Assembly: GCA_022559845.1 (NCBI GenBank)
Contig: CM040124.1
Location: 65,743,491-65,807,490 of the forward strand
Reading direction: 5' to 3'
From: Amorphophallus konjac
Lineage: Eukaryota > Streptophyta > Magnoliopsida > Alismatales > Araceae
DNA length: 64,000 bases
Part shown: positions 10,779-23,269 of the stretch, in pieces
How positions within the stretch are numbered: the first letter of the stretch is position 1
Layout: each line of letters begins with the position of its first letter
The notes under the pieces: generated by a model
What the model was told of the DNA's origin: nothing
What the model saw: only the letters and a program-made list of their open reading frames with translations
Database searches by the model: none
Made by a program: the position numbers and the translations under genes

Positions 10779-13142
10779 TGATGGAGGCATCACCCACGAC
10801 TCCCTTTGGCTCGGGTCCACTTCTTCACATTCGGGAGCTAGTTGAGTTTGGGCCTCACTCTATTAAGGCCCCTTATCCATTTTGTAGTTTTCCTTTGAGT
10901 CATTTTGATGTATTTCCATTTTATTTGAGTCATTTCCCTAAGTCTAGCACTTATTTTCCTATGTTTGGTATCATCATGATGTCTAATGTAAGCTATTGGG
11001 CCCCATTCGTTGGACTAGGCCCATTAGCACTCCCAACCCCCTTGGTTATTTGTAGTTGTTTATTTTGTCAGGGACTTATTGTAAAGAGTGGGTTGCCTAT
11101 ATATAGGACCCCACTCCCCTCATTTGAAGTTAATGAATGATTACATCCTTTTGAGTTAAACTTGCCATTTGAGTTCAAATTGGAGTGATTCCTCTAGTTT
11201 TTGGGTGAGAGACCCTAGGGGAGAGATTCCCCACCCATTCCCCTCTTAATCTCTCTATTTCACCCCTCTTTCTCTCTCCTCCAACCCCAAATCCGAATTT
11301 CCTTCTCTCTCCTCCCTCCTCCCATCCACTTCCAACCTCCAACCACCTCCTTTAATGCCCTCCACTTCCCCATGGCCTCCATTACTCCACTCCCTAGTTC
11401 CTAGGTAGAAGTCTCCCCATTCCAACACCTTCCTCCACCTTCCAACCAAATCTACCCCATTCCAATGCAAGCACTCCACTTCCCAACATAATCACCCACC
11501 TTCCAAGACCTTTTGAATTTGAAATCCACCCTTCCCTCCACTCACTTGTGCCCCCCTCACCTTCTCCTCTCACCCACCTTCCCCAAATTCGTAGCTCTTC
11601 CTCCTCCACCTGCTAGCACTTGCTTCCAGCCATTCTCCACCCCATTCCCCATCACCATTAGCTCCCTTCTCCACCCCACAAGAGCCCCCACTCTCCCTTA
11701 GGTCATTCCTACCATTTCCCTCCACCAAAGAAGCCACATCTCCCTCTCATTTCTTCTAGTAGGTTGGAGCTGTGCAGATCTGCAGAACAGCCCTTGTTGC
11801 AGCGTCAACCACGGATTCATCCTAGTTCTTCAGAAGGCGTGGCCTACCTTTCTGGAAAGGCCTTCCAGTCTACTTCGCAGGCGAGGTGGAATCAACACGA
11901 TCGGAGCTCGGAGCTGCCAGATAGAGCCATTCTCCCAACAGTGCGCAGAGAGGTCTTCATCCTGGACCAGAGCGTGGAAGATCCTTCTACCACGACAAAC
12001 CCCAGCGGATTCAGGCTGAAGCCCCTTCATCAAAGTTCTTCCTCTACCGGTCATCTTTCAAGATCAAGAAACAGAACCCCGTTCGGCCACCGGAGGAAGA
12101 AGTTACGAATTTTCTCCCCCGATCTATCTAGTTCTGTTTTCTGCTGTCTACTCCGACCAGTACCCACTCTTCTGGGTGCCCCGGCCATCCTCGACCTCTG
12201 AATGCATCTCCGTCACCTCCTGCTGAAAGCTACCTCGACCACGAAGATGATGCCGCTGGTTTCGTGCTGATCGGAGCTCGGGAGGGCGCTCAGTCACTTC
12301 TGCAACTTGCTGTTACAGTCCAGACAGTACCTGCGGCCAGACAGAGGAGGCTACTTCCTGTTGCTGGTGCAGCCACCTCCGACCGTCTGAGCTTCCCCAA
12401 AAATTCTGGAGTCCACCTCATCCAGTCAGGAAGCTTCAGGAGCTGGTTTCGATCAATTTGGAGTCCGGACAAGCCCGGCATAGCCATCACAGCGACCCCC
12501 TGTCCAGAATTCCAGATTGAAGCTGCAACTTCCCTAGTTCTCATTTCTCTTCGTTTCGGTCCACCAACCCCTCCCCGCTTGGCCGGCTGAAGGCCCCACC
12601 CTGCGTGGTGGTAGTGTTTGAATGTATCATATTAACCCCTACCCCAAGGTCCCCCCTCCTGCGAGAGGAGTAGTTTTGTAAGTGGTTTGGCAGGTCAAGC
12701 GACACCGCCGCGGCGTGTGGGGAACCACCGCCTCCCCGCTCGCCCTCATCTCCGACCGGGACCGGTTTCTTCAAACCGGTCGAGTAATTGTCTCTTCCTT
12801 GCTCACCTAGTGTAGCTCTCTCAATATTTGATTCATGCATCGCTGAATTCGTGAGGAGCGCCCGATCCTCAAGTCCATGACTTAGAGTGATCGCCGTGGG
12901 TTAGTGTGACCCGGTGCCCGAGTGCACTTTGTCGGCCCCAATCGAATTGGGCAACCAACCTTGGGGAATCAATTCTTGGCCTTGCTGGCCCTCTACCAGC
13001 AAGGGTCCATTTCCATAAGTCACCCTTGGTATCACATAGTCACCCCGGGAATAGAGTGCAACGAAGAGAGCGGTGGCCCATTAAGGCCCATTTGGATGCT
13101 TAGATGTGCTTGTTTGACTAAGTCCGAGGTTGTGTCACATCA
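10779..13142 (+). repeat. 3' LTR of the nested chromovirus-derived element
   Basis: Begins TGATGGAGGCATC directly after the purine-rich tract AGGGGATT and ends CACATCA at 13142. It matches the 5' LTR except for a handful of single-base changes and an extra CTT near 12055. Confidence 0.93.
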
Positions 13143-13147
13143 CTATC
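13143..13147. other. Target site duplication CTATC, right copy
   Basis: Repeats 5369-5373. The LTR B sequence continues directly after it. Confidence 0.95.
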
Positions 13148-14878
13148 ACTCATGCAGCGGCATATACAAAAATATACGAGTAAAATAATACCTACGAGGA
13201 GGGTGGCGAGCGTACCTCCACGCTCCCGGCGTGGGGAAGACGTTCCCGGCCAAGTACGGTAACTCCCGGTAACAATGGTAAAAGTTAATTACAACAGTAA
13301 ATTTTATTGCCCACTCGACGCAGGGAGGTATAGGGCGACAAGTGGGGCCCGGGAGGACCGACCTTGGGTTGACGGGCAGCAATCTAGAGGTACGTACGGC
13401 ACGAACTCGGCCTGCTGGTCCGACTCGATCCTGCGCCGACTCGGTACTGCGCCGACTCGGTTCTGACTCGCTGGACAGTAAGGCGTGGATTCCAAAGGAA
13501 CGACACTCTCCTGAGGTCTTCTGAAGGCGCCGCTTGGTTGGGACGATGGCGGGATGTCCCTGATCGACTCCCTGAAGTGGCGGTTCCAGAAGTTGACTTT
13601 TGATAATTTTGCATGAATTATTCCCGGACTGCAATTTCAGACCTACACATGGAACAGATCTGCACGCCTTGGCTGCAAGAATTATGTGGCTCAGATCCGG
13701 AGGCCGATCGAGGCGTGGCTAGTACAGTTGGAAAGAGCACTCAATGAACTACAACATATATTTTTCAAAGCTGCATCCACCGAACGGATTGAAGATGAGA
13801 ATGAATGTAACACTGTTTTGTTTTCTGACCCGGACTGATAGACACACAGGGCTGACTATGTTTTTTATGAGACTGACCTTTGACTGAAGAGGAAATAATT
13901 TGTATAGACTCCACGAAAATTATGGTGGAAGGGGGTATATGTGAGGAACACTGAGGAATTGTTTGGGATTTTTTGGAAATTGATAAGGGGGTGGGAAATA
14001 TACAAAAAGGTGACTCTATCCCGTAGATCTGCAGAATGGCAGATTACAGGGGGGAGAACAATAAATACGGGAAAAATACCAAATGAAGTCCAAATGACAC
14101 GAAATTTGAACTGGAGGTTAGGAGAGATGGACAGAACAAACCCTCAAAATGAGGGCTCGATCAGACAACAAGAACCAGAGATAAAAATCCCAAGATGAGC
14201 TTCTGTCCTGATGTAGATAGAATCCGGCGATGGTGGCGGCGGCGCGACGGCGGCAGAAATGGTACTCATAGGTGCTAAGGAGAATGGGCTTCACACCCTA
14301 GGGGGCTGGAGGAGGAAGAAGAACCAGGGAGAGCGGCAGAGGGGCGCACCCTTCCTTGGAGCAAATGCCAATTTTTCACTTCATTAATTCTACATAAAAT
14401 GGAAATACATGGTATTTATAGAAAAGTAAAAAAGACCTTAACTACCCTTAGATCTAGGGTTAGGAGGGGTACCTAAGGGATAGAACTAATTAGTTCTAAT
14501 CAATGTATTTTTTGAAAAAAAATAAAATGCTAATGGGAGGGGGGCGCCCCCTTGACCAAGAGGCCATGGTAGGTGGCATCTTGGACTTTTTAGTCCAATT
14601 GTCCCCCCATGTGTCTAATTGAATGTCAAACCATCTAGAAGCCACCTAGGATTGTTGACCAGCCCCACATGACTTAGGTGGACCAATGTGGAAGGGGTGA
14701 GGGTCCCCTTGCTAGACCTACTGACATTTTACACAAAAACTCAAACAATCTTAGGGGATGACATATTGGCTTATAAAGCCTTACAATTGTAAACATACTT
14801 TCCCAAGGATATAAAAATAAACTAAAGGACACAAATGTAAATTAAAATCTCAGTGCACTTGCTCTGATGTCCCCGTCA
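13148..14878 (-). repeat. LTR B, right fragment
   Basis: Continues LTR B after the nested insertion and ends CCCCGTCA before the polypurine tract of internal copy 2. Homologous to 1054-2814 of LTR A. It keeps the ~17-bp minisatellite near 13420-13475 and the TATA site at 14412-14420. Confidence 0.87.
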
Positions 14879-15321
14879 ATTCTCCCCGGGTGGGAAGAAC
14901 TCGACCCCGTCGAGTAAGGGGTGTGGCTACTCGAGTAGCTCCGGCGGATACGTCACCAAATCTGGAGGTGCGGAGTACGCTCCACTCCAAGTAATCGACA
15001 CCTGCTCATCCCGTATATATTCGATATGCACACGCTGCCATGGGAATGAGGCTAGTGGTGGACACTCCGGGGTGGGGTCACTCTCAAATGAGGGAGGCAG
15101 CTCAGAGACTCACTAGGAAGCACCGCGGGTCCCTTATGTGACTAGATCCGATATGTGGAGTAGAACCGATCCCAATAGTCCGACAAGTCTCATACTCGAA
15201 AGGGACTAACAACGCGAGCACACAAAAATGACTCGACTCAACGTATGCACAGACACACAATGCACTCGACAAACAAACCAGACGAAACAAAGACTCACAC
15301 AGACCCTAAACAAACATAATG
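14879..15321 (-). other. Internal 3' region with polypurine tract, copy 2
   Basis: Counterpart of 2815-3247. The minus strand reads GGGGAGAAT next to LTR B. No coding domain recognised. Confidence 0.5.
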
Positions 15322-16975
15322 TTAGTCCAACCCGTACGTATGTGACGGCGGACCAGGACACCCTAATACGTGCCATGCATGCATGTTATGCAACCGGTGG
15401 TTGGTGGCATGGGGAACACCTAGGCGTCCAAGCATGACCCAGTCATGCATGGACGGCCCTTTGGATTTGGGAGACTTGAGAGGGCTAGGAGAACCAGGTA
15501 TGAGTGTATCGAGAACGGGCTTGGTGGGTATAGATAACCCGGCCCGTGGGGAAAGGGGATGATAGTGATCTCCCTCGAAGAAGTGGAGGAGATGTGGCGA
15601 GTCAAGGGATTCACTAAAGAAGGGGTCGACGGGATCGAAGAATGTGTGTCCCCTCGATATGGGTTCTCCCATGACACGGTCCCAAGTTTGAATTTCATAG
15701 TCACCATCATACATTGTGATCGGTGGGACGACGGTCATGTGTAGAAAATAAGATTCCTCCCTTGGGCAAAAGGGAATGAAGTCGGGCTCGGCCGGCATAG
15801 GGAGGAATGGAAGAATCTCCGTGGTGACACAACCCATGGTGCACACGGACGTAATGGACCCTATGGCCAGGTGGGTGAAGCTATGACTAGTGGGTTGGTC
15901 GAATCCTCGGGCCAATAAGTGCGTCAACTTCCATTGCCAGCCTAAACCCAGAATAAGGTCACCCAATGTATCAACGTGGTGACTAGACCGGAATGTCGTA
16001 TGGTAGGAGTTGACGAGCACTAGAGGTAAGGTGGGGTCCATGGATGGGTAAGGAAGTGGAACCAAGCCATCCTTGAGCCAATTAAGAAGCGGCTCGGTGA
16101 TAAAAAATGTACCCGTTAGAAACACGGGTGGCTCGGGCTTAGGTGGCTCCAAATAAGATGGTTCAAAATAAAGTTCAGAAGTAGAAAGTGGCAATGGAGC
16201 ACTCACGGGTGGTGAAGGAGCATGTGTCCTTTTTATCCTTTCCAACCAATCCGAAAGCATTTTCTTGATTTCATAAGGTGTGGGTTGGAGTAGGGGCCTC
16301 GGGGTGGACTCGCTCCTCATCTCTCGGCCCGGATGCGGACCTAGCCTCGACTATAAGTGGGGATTCCACATGGTTGGAGGCGATTGGGTGGGATTGGACG
16401 GAGGTGCCAAGGGGTGGTTGGTTGGAGGTGACTGGGAGGGCCCCTTGATTGGGGTTGCTTTGGTGGACTTGGATGAAGGTGAAAGGACGGGGTTGGTTGG
16501 AAGTGTGGCCCACTTGATTGTGGGTGAGTTGGTGGGGTTGGCTAGTGGTATGACCCCCGTGGTTGGAGGTAGGTGGGCAGGGAAGGTAGACCCTCCTAAG
16601 CGCTCTCTTCATATCCCACCATGACTCGACGGGCCTTAGTCTCCTATCCTCCCGAAAATATTTGATGTCCCTCCATGTTTCGGCGGCTTCGTAAAAAAGT
16701 CACATTTTGGCAAAGTCGACTTGCACGGGACCAGACATAAGGTAACACTCAAAGTAGTCGTCCATAATGGCTTCCCACTCTAGGTAGTCACCAGGGTTTT
16801 TGGATCCATAGAAATCCCGGGCTCCAGGCCTACGGGGGTGGTCCGGGTGGTTCTCATATCTTAGATAGTATCGCCACCATGCAGAAGATACGGCCCCTTG
16901 GTCATCCATCGGACACGGGGACACTAGTGGATGGACATGCCGACACTGGGACAAGACACTAGACTGACTATGCAA
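15322..16975 (-). pseudogene. Truncated gag fused to DPFDPF/GCPGPP domain, copy 2
   Basis: Second copy of the 3248-4903 gene with the same parts: gag (YLEWEAIMDDYFECY), the same internal TGA near 16700, Pro-rich linker, the NSYHTTFRSSHHVDTL domain, IGSITSVCTMGCVTTEI and a final GCPGPP. Relative to copy 1 it lacks two bases near 16275, which splits the long frame into 16271-16612 and 15322-16320. One change turns the DPFDPF motif into DPVDPF. The copies differ at scattered positions, so the duplication is not very recent. Confidence 0.75.
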
Positions 16976-17241
16976 GGTTGGAATGCATGCACACTAAGGA
17001 CCCTAGACTTAAACCAAGACTCGATACGTGGCGGAGTTAATCGATCCGAAGATCACTCGCGCAAGTGTGCGATCTTCCCGATAGACGTAGCCTAACATTC
17101 GGAAAACATCTTTTAATATACCGAATAAGGTATGCGATGCAACCCTGGACCAACTTAAACTTAGACTCAACTTAAATGACTCTTTTTTTTTATTTTTGAC
17201 CAAATACTACCCTAGACTCAACTTGCTCTCTGATACCAAAT
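16976..17241 (-). other. 5' leader with primer binding site, copy 2
   Basis: Plus CTCTCTGATACCA ending at 17238 reads TGGTATCAGAGAG on the minus strand, a Met-tRNA primer site three bases inside LTR C. Counterpart of 4904-5169, with the same T-rich stretch. Confidence 0.68.
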
Positions 17242-19164
17242 TGATGCGGGACGGACACGCGACCTGGGACTCTAGCTCACGATCGTCCCTATGCGAGGGA
17301 AGACGTGGGACCGTGCGAGGTTGAGAAACCTGCAGTGAGTCTCGGGTATCGACCTTTCCGCGTTAACTCGGGTCGAGTCACGAGACGGTCACTCACTCTC
17401 GCTCTCGCAGCGGTGATAAAATGATAACAAGCTAGATAATTTATCACTCATGCAGCGGCATATACAAAAATATACGAGTAAAAGAATACCTACGAGGAGG
17501 GTGGTGAGTGTACCTCCATGCTCCGGGCGTGGGGAAGACGTTCCCGGCCAAGTACGGTAACTCTCGGTAACAACGGTAAAAGTTAATTACAACAGTGAAT
17601 TTTATTACCCACTCCACGCAGGGAGGTAAAGCGCTACAAGTGGACCCCAAGAGGACCGACCCTGGGTTGACGGGCAGCAATCTGGAGGTACGTACGGCAC
17701 GAACTCGGCCTGCTGGTCCGACTCGTTCCTGCGCCGACTCGGTTCTGACTCGCTGGACAGCAAGGTGCGGATTCCAAAGGAACAACACCCTCTTGAGGTC
17801 TTCTGAAGGCGCCGCTTGGCTGGGAGGATGGCAGGATGTCCCCGATCGACACCCTGAAGTGGCGGTTCCAGAAGTTGACTTTTGATAATTTTGCACGAAT
17901 TATTCCCGGACTGTAATTTCAGACCTGCACATAGAATAGATCTGCACGCCTCGGCTGCAACAATTATGTGGCTCAGATCCGGTGGCTGATCGAGGTGTGG
18001 CAGGTATCGTTGGAATGAGCACTTAAAGAACTACAACATATATTTTTGACAGCTCCATCCACCGAACGGATTGAAGATGAGAATGACTGTAACACTATTT
18101 TATTTTCTGACCCGGACTGACAGACACACAGGGCAGACTGTGTTTTTCCTGAGACTGACCTTTGACTGAAAAAAAATGATTTTTATAGAATCCACGAAAA
18201 TTATGGTGGAAGAGGACATATGTAAGGAACATTGAGGAATGTTTTGGGATTTTCTGGAAATTGACAAGGGGGTAGGAAAAATACAAAAAGGTGACTCTAT
18301 CCCGTTGATTGGCAGAATGTCAGATTATAGGGGGAGAACAATAAATGCGGAAAAAATATCAAATGAAGTCCAAATGACACGAAATTTGAACTGGAGGTTA
18401 GGGGCGATGGACAGAACAAACTCTCAAAATTAGGGCTCGATCAGACAACAAGAACCAGAGATAAAAAACTGGAGATGAGCTTTTGTCCTGATGTAGATAG
18501 AATCCGACGATGGTGGCGGCAACGCGACGGCGGCGGCGGCAGAAATGGAACCTAGAGGGGCTAAGGAGAATGGGCTTCACACCCTAGAGGGCGGGAAGAG
18601 GAAGAAGAACCAGGGAGAGAGGGAGAGGGGCGCACCCTTCCTTGGAGCAAATGTCAATTTTTCACTTCATTAATTCTACATAAAATGGAAATACATGGTC
18701 TTTATAGAAAAGTAAAAAAGACCTTAACAACCCTTAGATCTAGGGTTAGGAGGGGTACCTAAGGGATAGAACTAATTAGTTCTAATCAATGTATTTTTTG
18801 AAAAAAATAAAATGCTAATGGGAGGGGGGCACCCCCTTGACCAAGAGGCCATGGTAGGTGGCATTTTGGACTTTTTAGTCCAATTGTCCCCCCATGTGTC
18901 TAATTGAATGTCAAACCATCTAGAAGCCACCTAGGATGGTTGACCAGCCCCACATGGCTTAGGTGGACCAATGGGGAAGGGGTGAGGGCCCCCTTGCTGG
19001 ACCTACTGACATTTTACACAAAAACCCAAACAATCCTAGGGAATGACACATTGGCTTATAAAGCCTTGCAATTGTAAACATACTTTTTTCAGGATATAAA
19101 AATAAACTAAAAGACACAAATGCAAATTAGAATGTCAGTGCTCTTGCTCTGTTGTCCCCATCCA
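17242..19164 (-). repeat. LTR C of the tandem array (5' LTR by orientation)
   Basis: Starts TGATGCGGGAC and ends CCCCATCCA, one base longer at the end than LTR A. It has one unit fewer of the ~17-bp minisatellite than LTRs A and B. The Athila gag resumes immediately to its right. Confidence 0.86.
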
Positions 19165-19284
19165 TTGGTTTTGATTTTGGTCAGCTATGAGGTTAGGTTG
19201 AGGATGATTTCTAAAATACACTAACTTCTCTATATTCACAATGGGTCCTATCAAATGTGGGTGTAGGGATCTCCTACCTTGCAT
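19165..19284 (-). pseudogene. Athila-like gag, N-terminal part
   Basis: Minus strand from an ATG at 19284. It reads RRSLHPHLIGPIVNIEKL and ends ...ADQNQNQ, directly in frame with APKQMKDYF at 850. The gene was therefore intact across this point before the tandem array inserted. The region upstream of 19284 has no clear coding signal. Confidence 0.7.
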
Positions 19285-20472
19285 AAAATGCACAAAGGGC
19301 CCAAAGAAAAATGTTTTGGTTTTGATATTTTTTTAATTGGAAAGCAATGCGATTTAAAATGCAATCAATTAATTTCTATATGAATGGTTTATGAATAAAT
19401 AGTGATGATTTTTTTTAATTTTTAATTTCTTAAGCAAATGAGTTTGGAAAATGAATCAATAACTATATGAATGCATTTTTTTTTATTTTTGAAAAGAAGA
19501 ATTGGTATTTGCTACTAAATTGGTCAACCGACCAGGTAAGAGGTGGAGTTGTGGGAGGCTCCCCCTACTTTCGTAGGGTCATAATTAAATAACCACAATC
19601 TTGCTTAGGCGTTTACCTTTTAACCTCTAGTCTTAGATACCAATTTTTCAAAATAGTAATAAATTCTAAAACTTTTTTTTTATGTGAAACCTTCTAAGGG
19701 CAATCTACCTTTGGGTACTTCGCGGTACAATCTGCCCAGCTTCCGTGAGGGAATCCACGGGTGCGGGGACTTATGAAGGTCTTGGAAGTAGAATTTTCAA
19801 TCCAAAAAGACGGAATACTCAATGGAGGGTCCTTCTAAATCCAAGAGGGGTGTAAGGAACCTAACTTGACCTTAAGAAGGGGAAATAGACAAGAAAAGAG
19901 AGTTTTTTTTTCAAAAGATGATGCAAGTAAATCAGAACTAACTAAAATACAAAATGCATGAAAATAATTAAACTAAGATGAACGCATGCTTGCATTTAAC
20001 AAAATAATTTTTTTTCTGATTTTCTGTTTTCTATTTTTTTCAGAGATTTTTTTTTTCACAAAAGTTGAATAAAGGAAACTATTAACTAAAAATAATAAAA
20101 AATATGCCAATCTACTTCAAAATAAATCCAAAAGGCATCTTTTTAATATTTCCTGATGTTCTGATTTTTTTTAATTTTTTGAGAATTTTTCAGATTTGTT
20201 TGTAATTTTTCATAACAGGACCTTTTCCTACGTTTACTTACCTTTAGCGACGCCTGATTTTCTTAGATTTTCTGATTTTCAGTTCTGCTACAGTTCAGGC
20301 TTTCAGTGACGCTTTCTGTGACAGATTATTTTCTGAGAATTTCAGGTCCAAAATTTTATGATTTTTCTAATTTTCTAATTTTTTGATTTTTCTTGTAAAA
20401 TAAAAATAGAAAAATTAGTATTCACATATATACATCAAACACAAGAATGTCTAACCATTAAAAATAATTTCT
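19285..20472 (-). other. Athila 5' untranslated leader
   Basis: About 1.2 kb of A/T-rich DNA with long T runs between the primer site and the gag start. No ORF or domain seen. A long 5' leader is normal for Athila elements. Confidence 0.5.
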
Positions 20473-20492
20473 TTCCTGGCAACAGCGCTAAA
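20473..20492 (-). other. Athila primer binding site
   Basis: The minus strand reads TAGCGCTGTTGCCAGG, a mutated form of the TGGCGCCGTTGCC-type primer site seen in Athila/Tat elements. It lies about 6 bp inside the LTR, and this type differs from the Met-tRNA sites elsewhere in the window. Confidence 0.7.
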
Positions 20493-20497
20493 AATTT

Positions 20498-22377
20498 GAT
20501 GTACAAGACAAGATGTTTAAAATATGCCGTGCCACATACAATTTCAAAATTTATATAACTGCACTCACTCACTTAAATAGCTTTGAAAATTCAAGTAAAG
20601 CGGTGAGAATACATGTCGATCCCACGAAGAAGAAATATTTTCAATTAAACTTAGTTGAAAAATTACTTGTATTTGAGAAAATCTGAATTTGAGTGAGCCT
20701 AAATTAAAATAAGGTAAAGATGCATGGAATTGAAATAAATCTAGCTAAAGAATGTAGGAGGGATTAAGAAGAGAAATTTGGAAGAGATAGAGAGAGAAAA
20801 GAGACACAATTTGCCACAATGAATTTTATTACTATGAGATTGAAGAGTACAATTCTATGAAAATCACAATCATAACTTGTAAATGAAACAAAAGAAAAGA
20901 GGAAGAAATGTAGCCGGGATTGGAAGAACGCCGCCGTCCACGCCGTGCCGAGGCTTTGAGTCCGCCCCGCCTTGGAAGTGAACGCCGCCTTGAGGACACC
21001 GAGGGAGAATCTCCGCCAAAGGGAGGTGTGGAAGAATGTAGATGGGAGGTGAAAAGAAGAGAGAGGAAAGGCTTTAGGGAATGTGATGCATGAATTTAAA
21101 ATGGAGAAGAAAATGGGGTGAAAGAGGGGTAATGGTGAAAAGAAACAAAAGAAAAATGGGAAAAATAGAGGGTGAGAGAAGTGAGAATAGCTTGAAATCA
21201 GAGGGGAATTGAGAGATGTGGTAGAAGACAAAGTTGGAGAGCACGAAACGATGAAGAACTTTGATGAAGACAGTGGAGGTAGAAAGTGTACTGAAGAGGG
21301 TGAAAATAGAAGAAGAAGTCGATGGTGAAAAAGGTGAATGAACAGTAAAAAGAAAATGAAGAATAGAGGGTTGGTAAATTGAGAGTAGCTTAAAAACGGG
21401 GGAGAATTAGGAGAAGATGAAGAAGAAGAAATTGAAGAGCGTTGGAAAATGAACAAGTTTGATGAAGACTAAAACTTAAAATGATGAACCAAAATGCATG
21501 AAAAAGCTAAGCTAAATGACTATAAAACTAAGAAAAAAAAGTTACAGAGAACGGCAGAGACAGAGAGATGGGAGAAAGGGAAGAATGGAGAGAAAAACAA
21601 GTTAAATATTGAAATGAGAGGGCCCTCGGTGCCTCTTTTATAGAGTTCGGAGGCCCATTAATGTAGAATCATCGTAGGAGTGCATCAAGGAGGCGTTATG
21701 GAGGCTGCACGGGCGTCGGTTAACCAGCTGAATTGATGATTGGGGTGCCGATCGTTCATTTGGAATAGGCGACCAAGCAAAAGGGCGCCACTTCTTTATT
21801 GCCTTATTTTATTTACCACCTCGATCCATGTGCCAGGAAGGGGGCACCTGGGGTCCTGGGTGCCCTTTAAAGGGCGCCTAGACCCATGGTCGCTTCTTCA
21901 CTAGAATTTCCCGCCACTTTCTGCTTTCGTACGCACGACATCTAACAGCCATCTGAAGGGGGCTCCTAAGTACTAGGGCGCCTTCTTCATTTTCTTCTTA
22001 TTTTCTGTTCTTTCTCTGCTGATCTGGAAAGGGGCACCCAGGGGCCTGGGCGCCTTCTTCAACGGGGTGCCCAGGGGCTTGGGTGCCTCTTTATTATCTC
22101 CCCCTCCTCTGCATCAAATGGGTGCACAGTCATCTTGGTGCCTCCTTCATTGGTCCTGCAAAAAGTCAAATAGCCATCATGCTTAATCAAGAATATTTAT
22201 GTAACTTCTTGAATGTTTCTCACATTGTCATTGTTGCTTAGAAATGATGATAAAATGCATGCAGACTCAAATTATATGAGCGTACAATTATGTGTTCAAA
22301 TTGCACAACTTTGTTCTCTTAATGCACAGAGATGATATATGTGATGCAAGTTATGGTACCAAATGTGATACTCATCA
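20498..22377 (-). repeat. Athila-like 5' LTR
   Basis: TGATGTAC...CATCA, 1880 bp, placed directly outside the primer site. It contains a Ser/Phe-rich 230-codon minus ORF (20764-21456) that looks like low-complexity sequence and is not called a gene. The 21700-22140 stretch has repeated GGGCGCC/GGGGC-type motifs. The far LTR lies outside the window, so identity between LTRs cannot be judged. Confidence 0.72.
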
Positions 22378-23269
22378 GCCCCAATGACCTTGATGGACAT
22401 CCTCGCCCTGGCTCAGAAGGATGCCAGCTATGAGGAGAACACTGCGGTGCTAGGCCGCATGGCCGGGTCTGGTCAACCCGATCGGAAGCGACCCGTCGAC
22501 TCCTCAAGGGAGGGGTAGAGCAAGTGAGAGCCGCGCAATCGAGAACACAGTGACTGCTTGGAGATGAGAGATAGGGGCCAATATCAACGCTATACATCCC
22601 TGACGGCTCCACCCCAGTAGATCCTCATGGAGATCAACGAGGAGCCCTACCTCCAGTGCCCTCCGAAAATTAAGTCCGACCCACGAATTAGGAGGAAGAG
22701 GAGGTACTGTTGCTTCCACTGTGACCATGGGCATGACACGGCAGACTGCATCCAACTCAAGGATGTGATCGAGGTCCTCATTCGGTGAGGACTCCTCGAT
22801 AAGTTTGTTGCCAAGGCCGCGGAGAAGCAATAACAAGAGTGGATCCCTCCGCCCATCGACAATCGATCGAACGGGAAAGAGATCATGATGATCTATGGCG
22901 GGCCGACGTCAGGAGAAGACAGCTCCAGGAGACGTCATCGGTACACGTCAGAAGTAAACTCCATGGACCAAGGTGACGGGAGCCGCTGTGAGTCCATTGC
23001 TCGGGATCACCTCAAAGTCCCGATCATCTTTTCGGATGACGACCATGAAGGTGTAACCACCCCCCATTCTGATCCTCTGGTGGTCTCAACAACCATCAAT
23101 CAATGTACTGTACAATGAATCCTTGTTGATAATGGGAGCGAGCCCGGCATGATTTCTTACGACTACCTTGTACTTATGGGTGTGGACTTGTCACGAATAA
23201 CACCGCTGTACACACCCCTATATGGCTTTTTGGCACAACCGTTCTCCCTGAGGGACACATATCGTTGCC
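22378..23269 (+). pseudogene. Tat-type gag end and protease fragment
   Basis: Plus strand. Reads MTLMDILALAQKDASYEEN, then a zinc knuckle CCFHCDHGHDTADC (22708-22749), then FSDDDHEGVTTPHSDPLVV, ILVDNGSEPGMIS (protease active-site region) and TPLYTPLYGF. These match the gag-protease order of the Tat/Retand element at 46574-48617. Stops interrupt it. It is cut on the left by the Athila LTR and on the right by the Tat LTR at 23270, so it is the oldest visible layer here. Confidence 0.75.

Larger units (their letters stand above)
5374..13142 (+). mobile_element. Young non-autonomous chromovirus-derived LTR element (gag-GCPGPP-chromodomain)
   Basis: A complete element: 2361-bp 5' LTR, Met-tRNA primer site, one 960-codon ORF, purine-rich tract, 2364-bp 3' LTR and perfect CTATC duplications. 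By eye the LTRs differ by about five substitutions and one 3-bp indel, so the insertion is recent. The coding region keeps gag and the integrase C-terminal/chromodomain end of a Ty3/gypsy chromovirus but has no protease, RT, RNase H or integrase core. It must depend on enzymes from another element. Confidence 0.92.
851..19164 (-). mobile_element. Tandem non-autonomous LTR retrotransposon array (LTR-int-LTR-int-LTR)
   Basis: Three copies of a ~1.95 kb LTR (851-2814; 5170-5373 plus 13148-14878; 17242-19164) alternate with two copies of a ~2.36 kb internal region (2815-5169 and 14879-17241). All copies lie in the same minus orientation, with a primer site next to each right-hand LTR and a polypurine tract next to each left-hand LTR. 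The whole array interrupts one Athila gag frame and is flanked by one short duplication (CCAA, perhaps CCAAG, read on the minus strand). That is what unequal exchange between LTRs of a single insertion would leave. The middle LTR is split by the element at 5374-13142. No protease, RT or integrase is present. Confidence 0.85.

Noticed and set aside
20764..21456. 230-codon minus-strand ORF in the Athila LTR
   Set aside because: Ser/Phe/Leu-rich low-complexity translation of a purine-rich stretch, entirely inside an LTR, no domain.
22504..22886. Minus-strand ORFs opposite the Tat gag fragment
   Set aside because: Shadows of the plus-strand gag and zinc-knuckle coding sequence.
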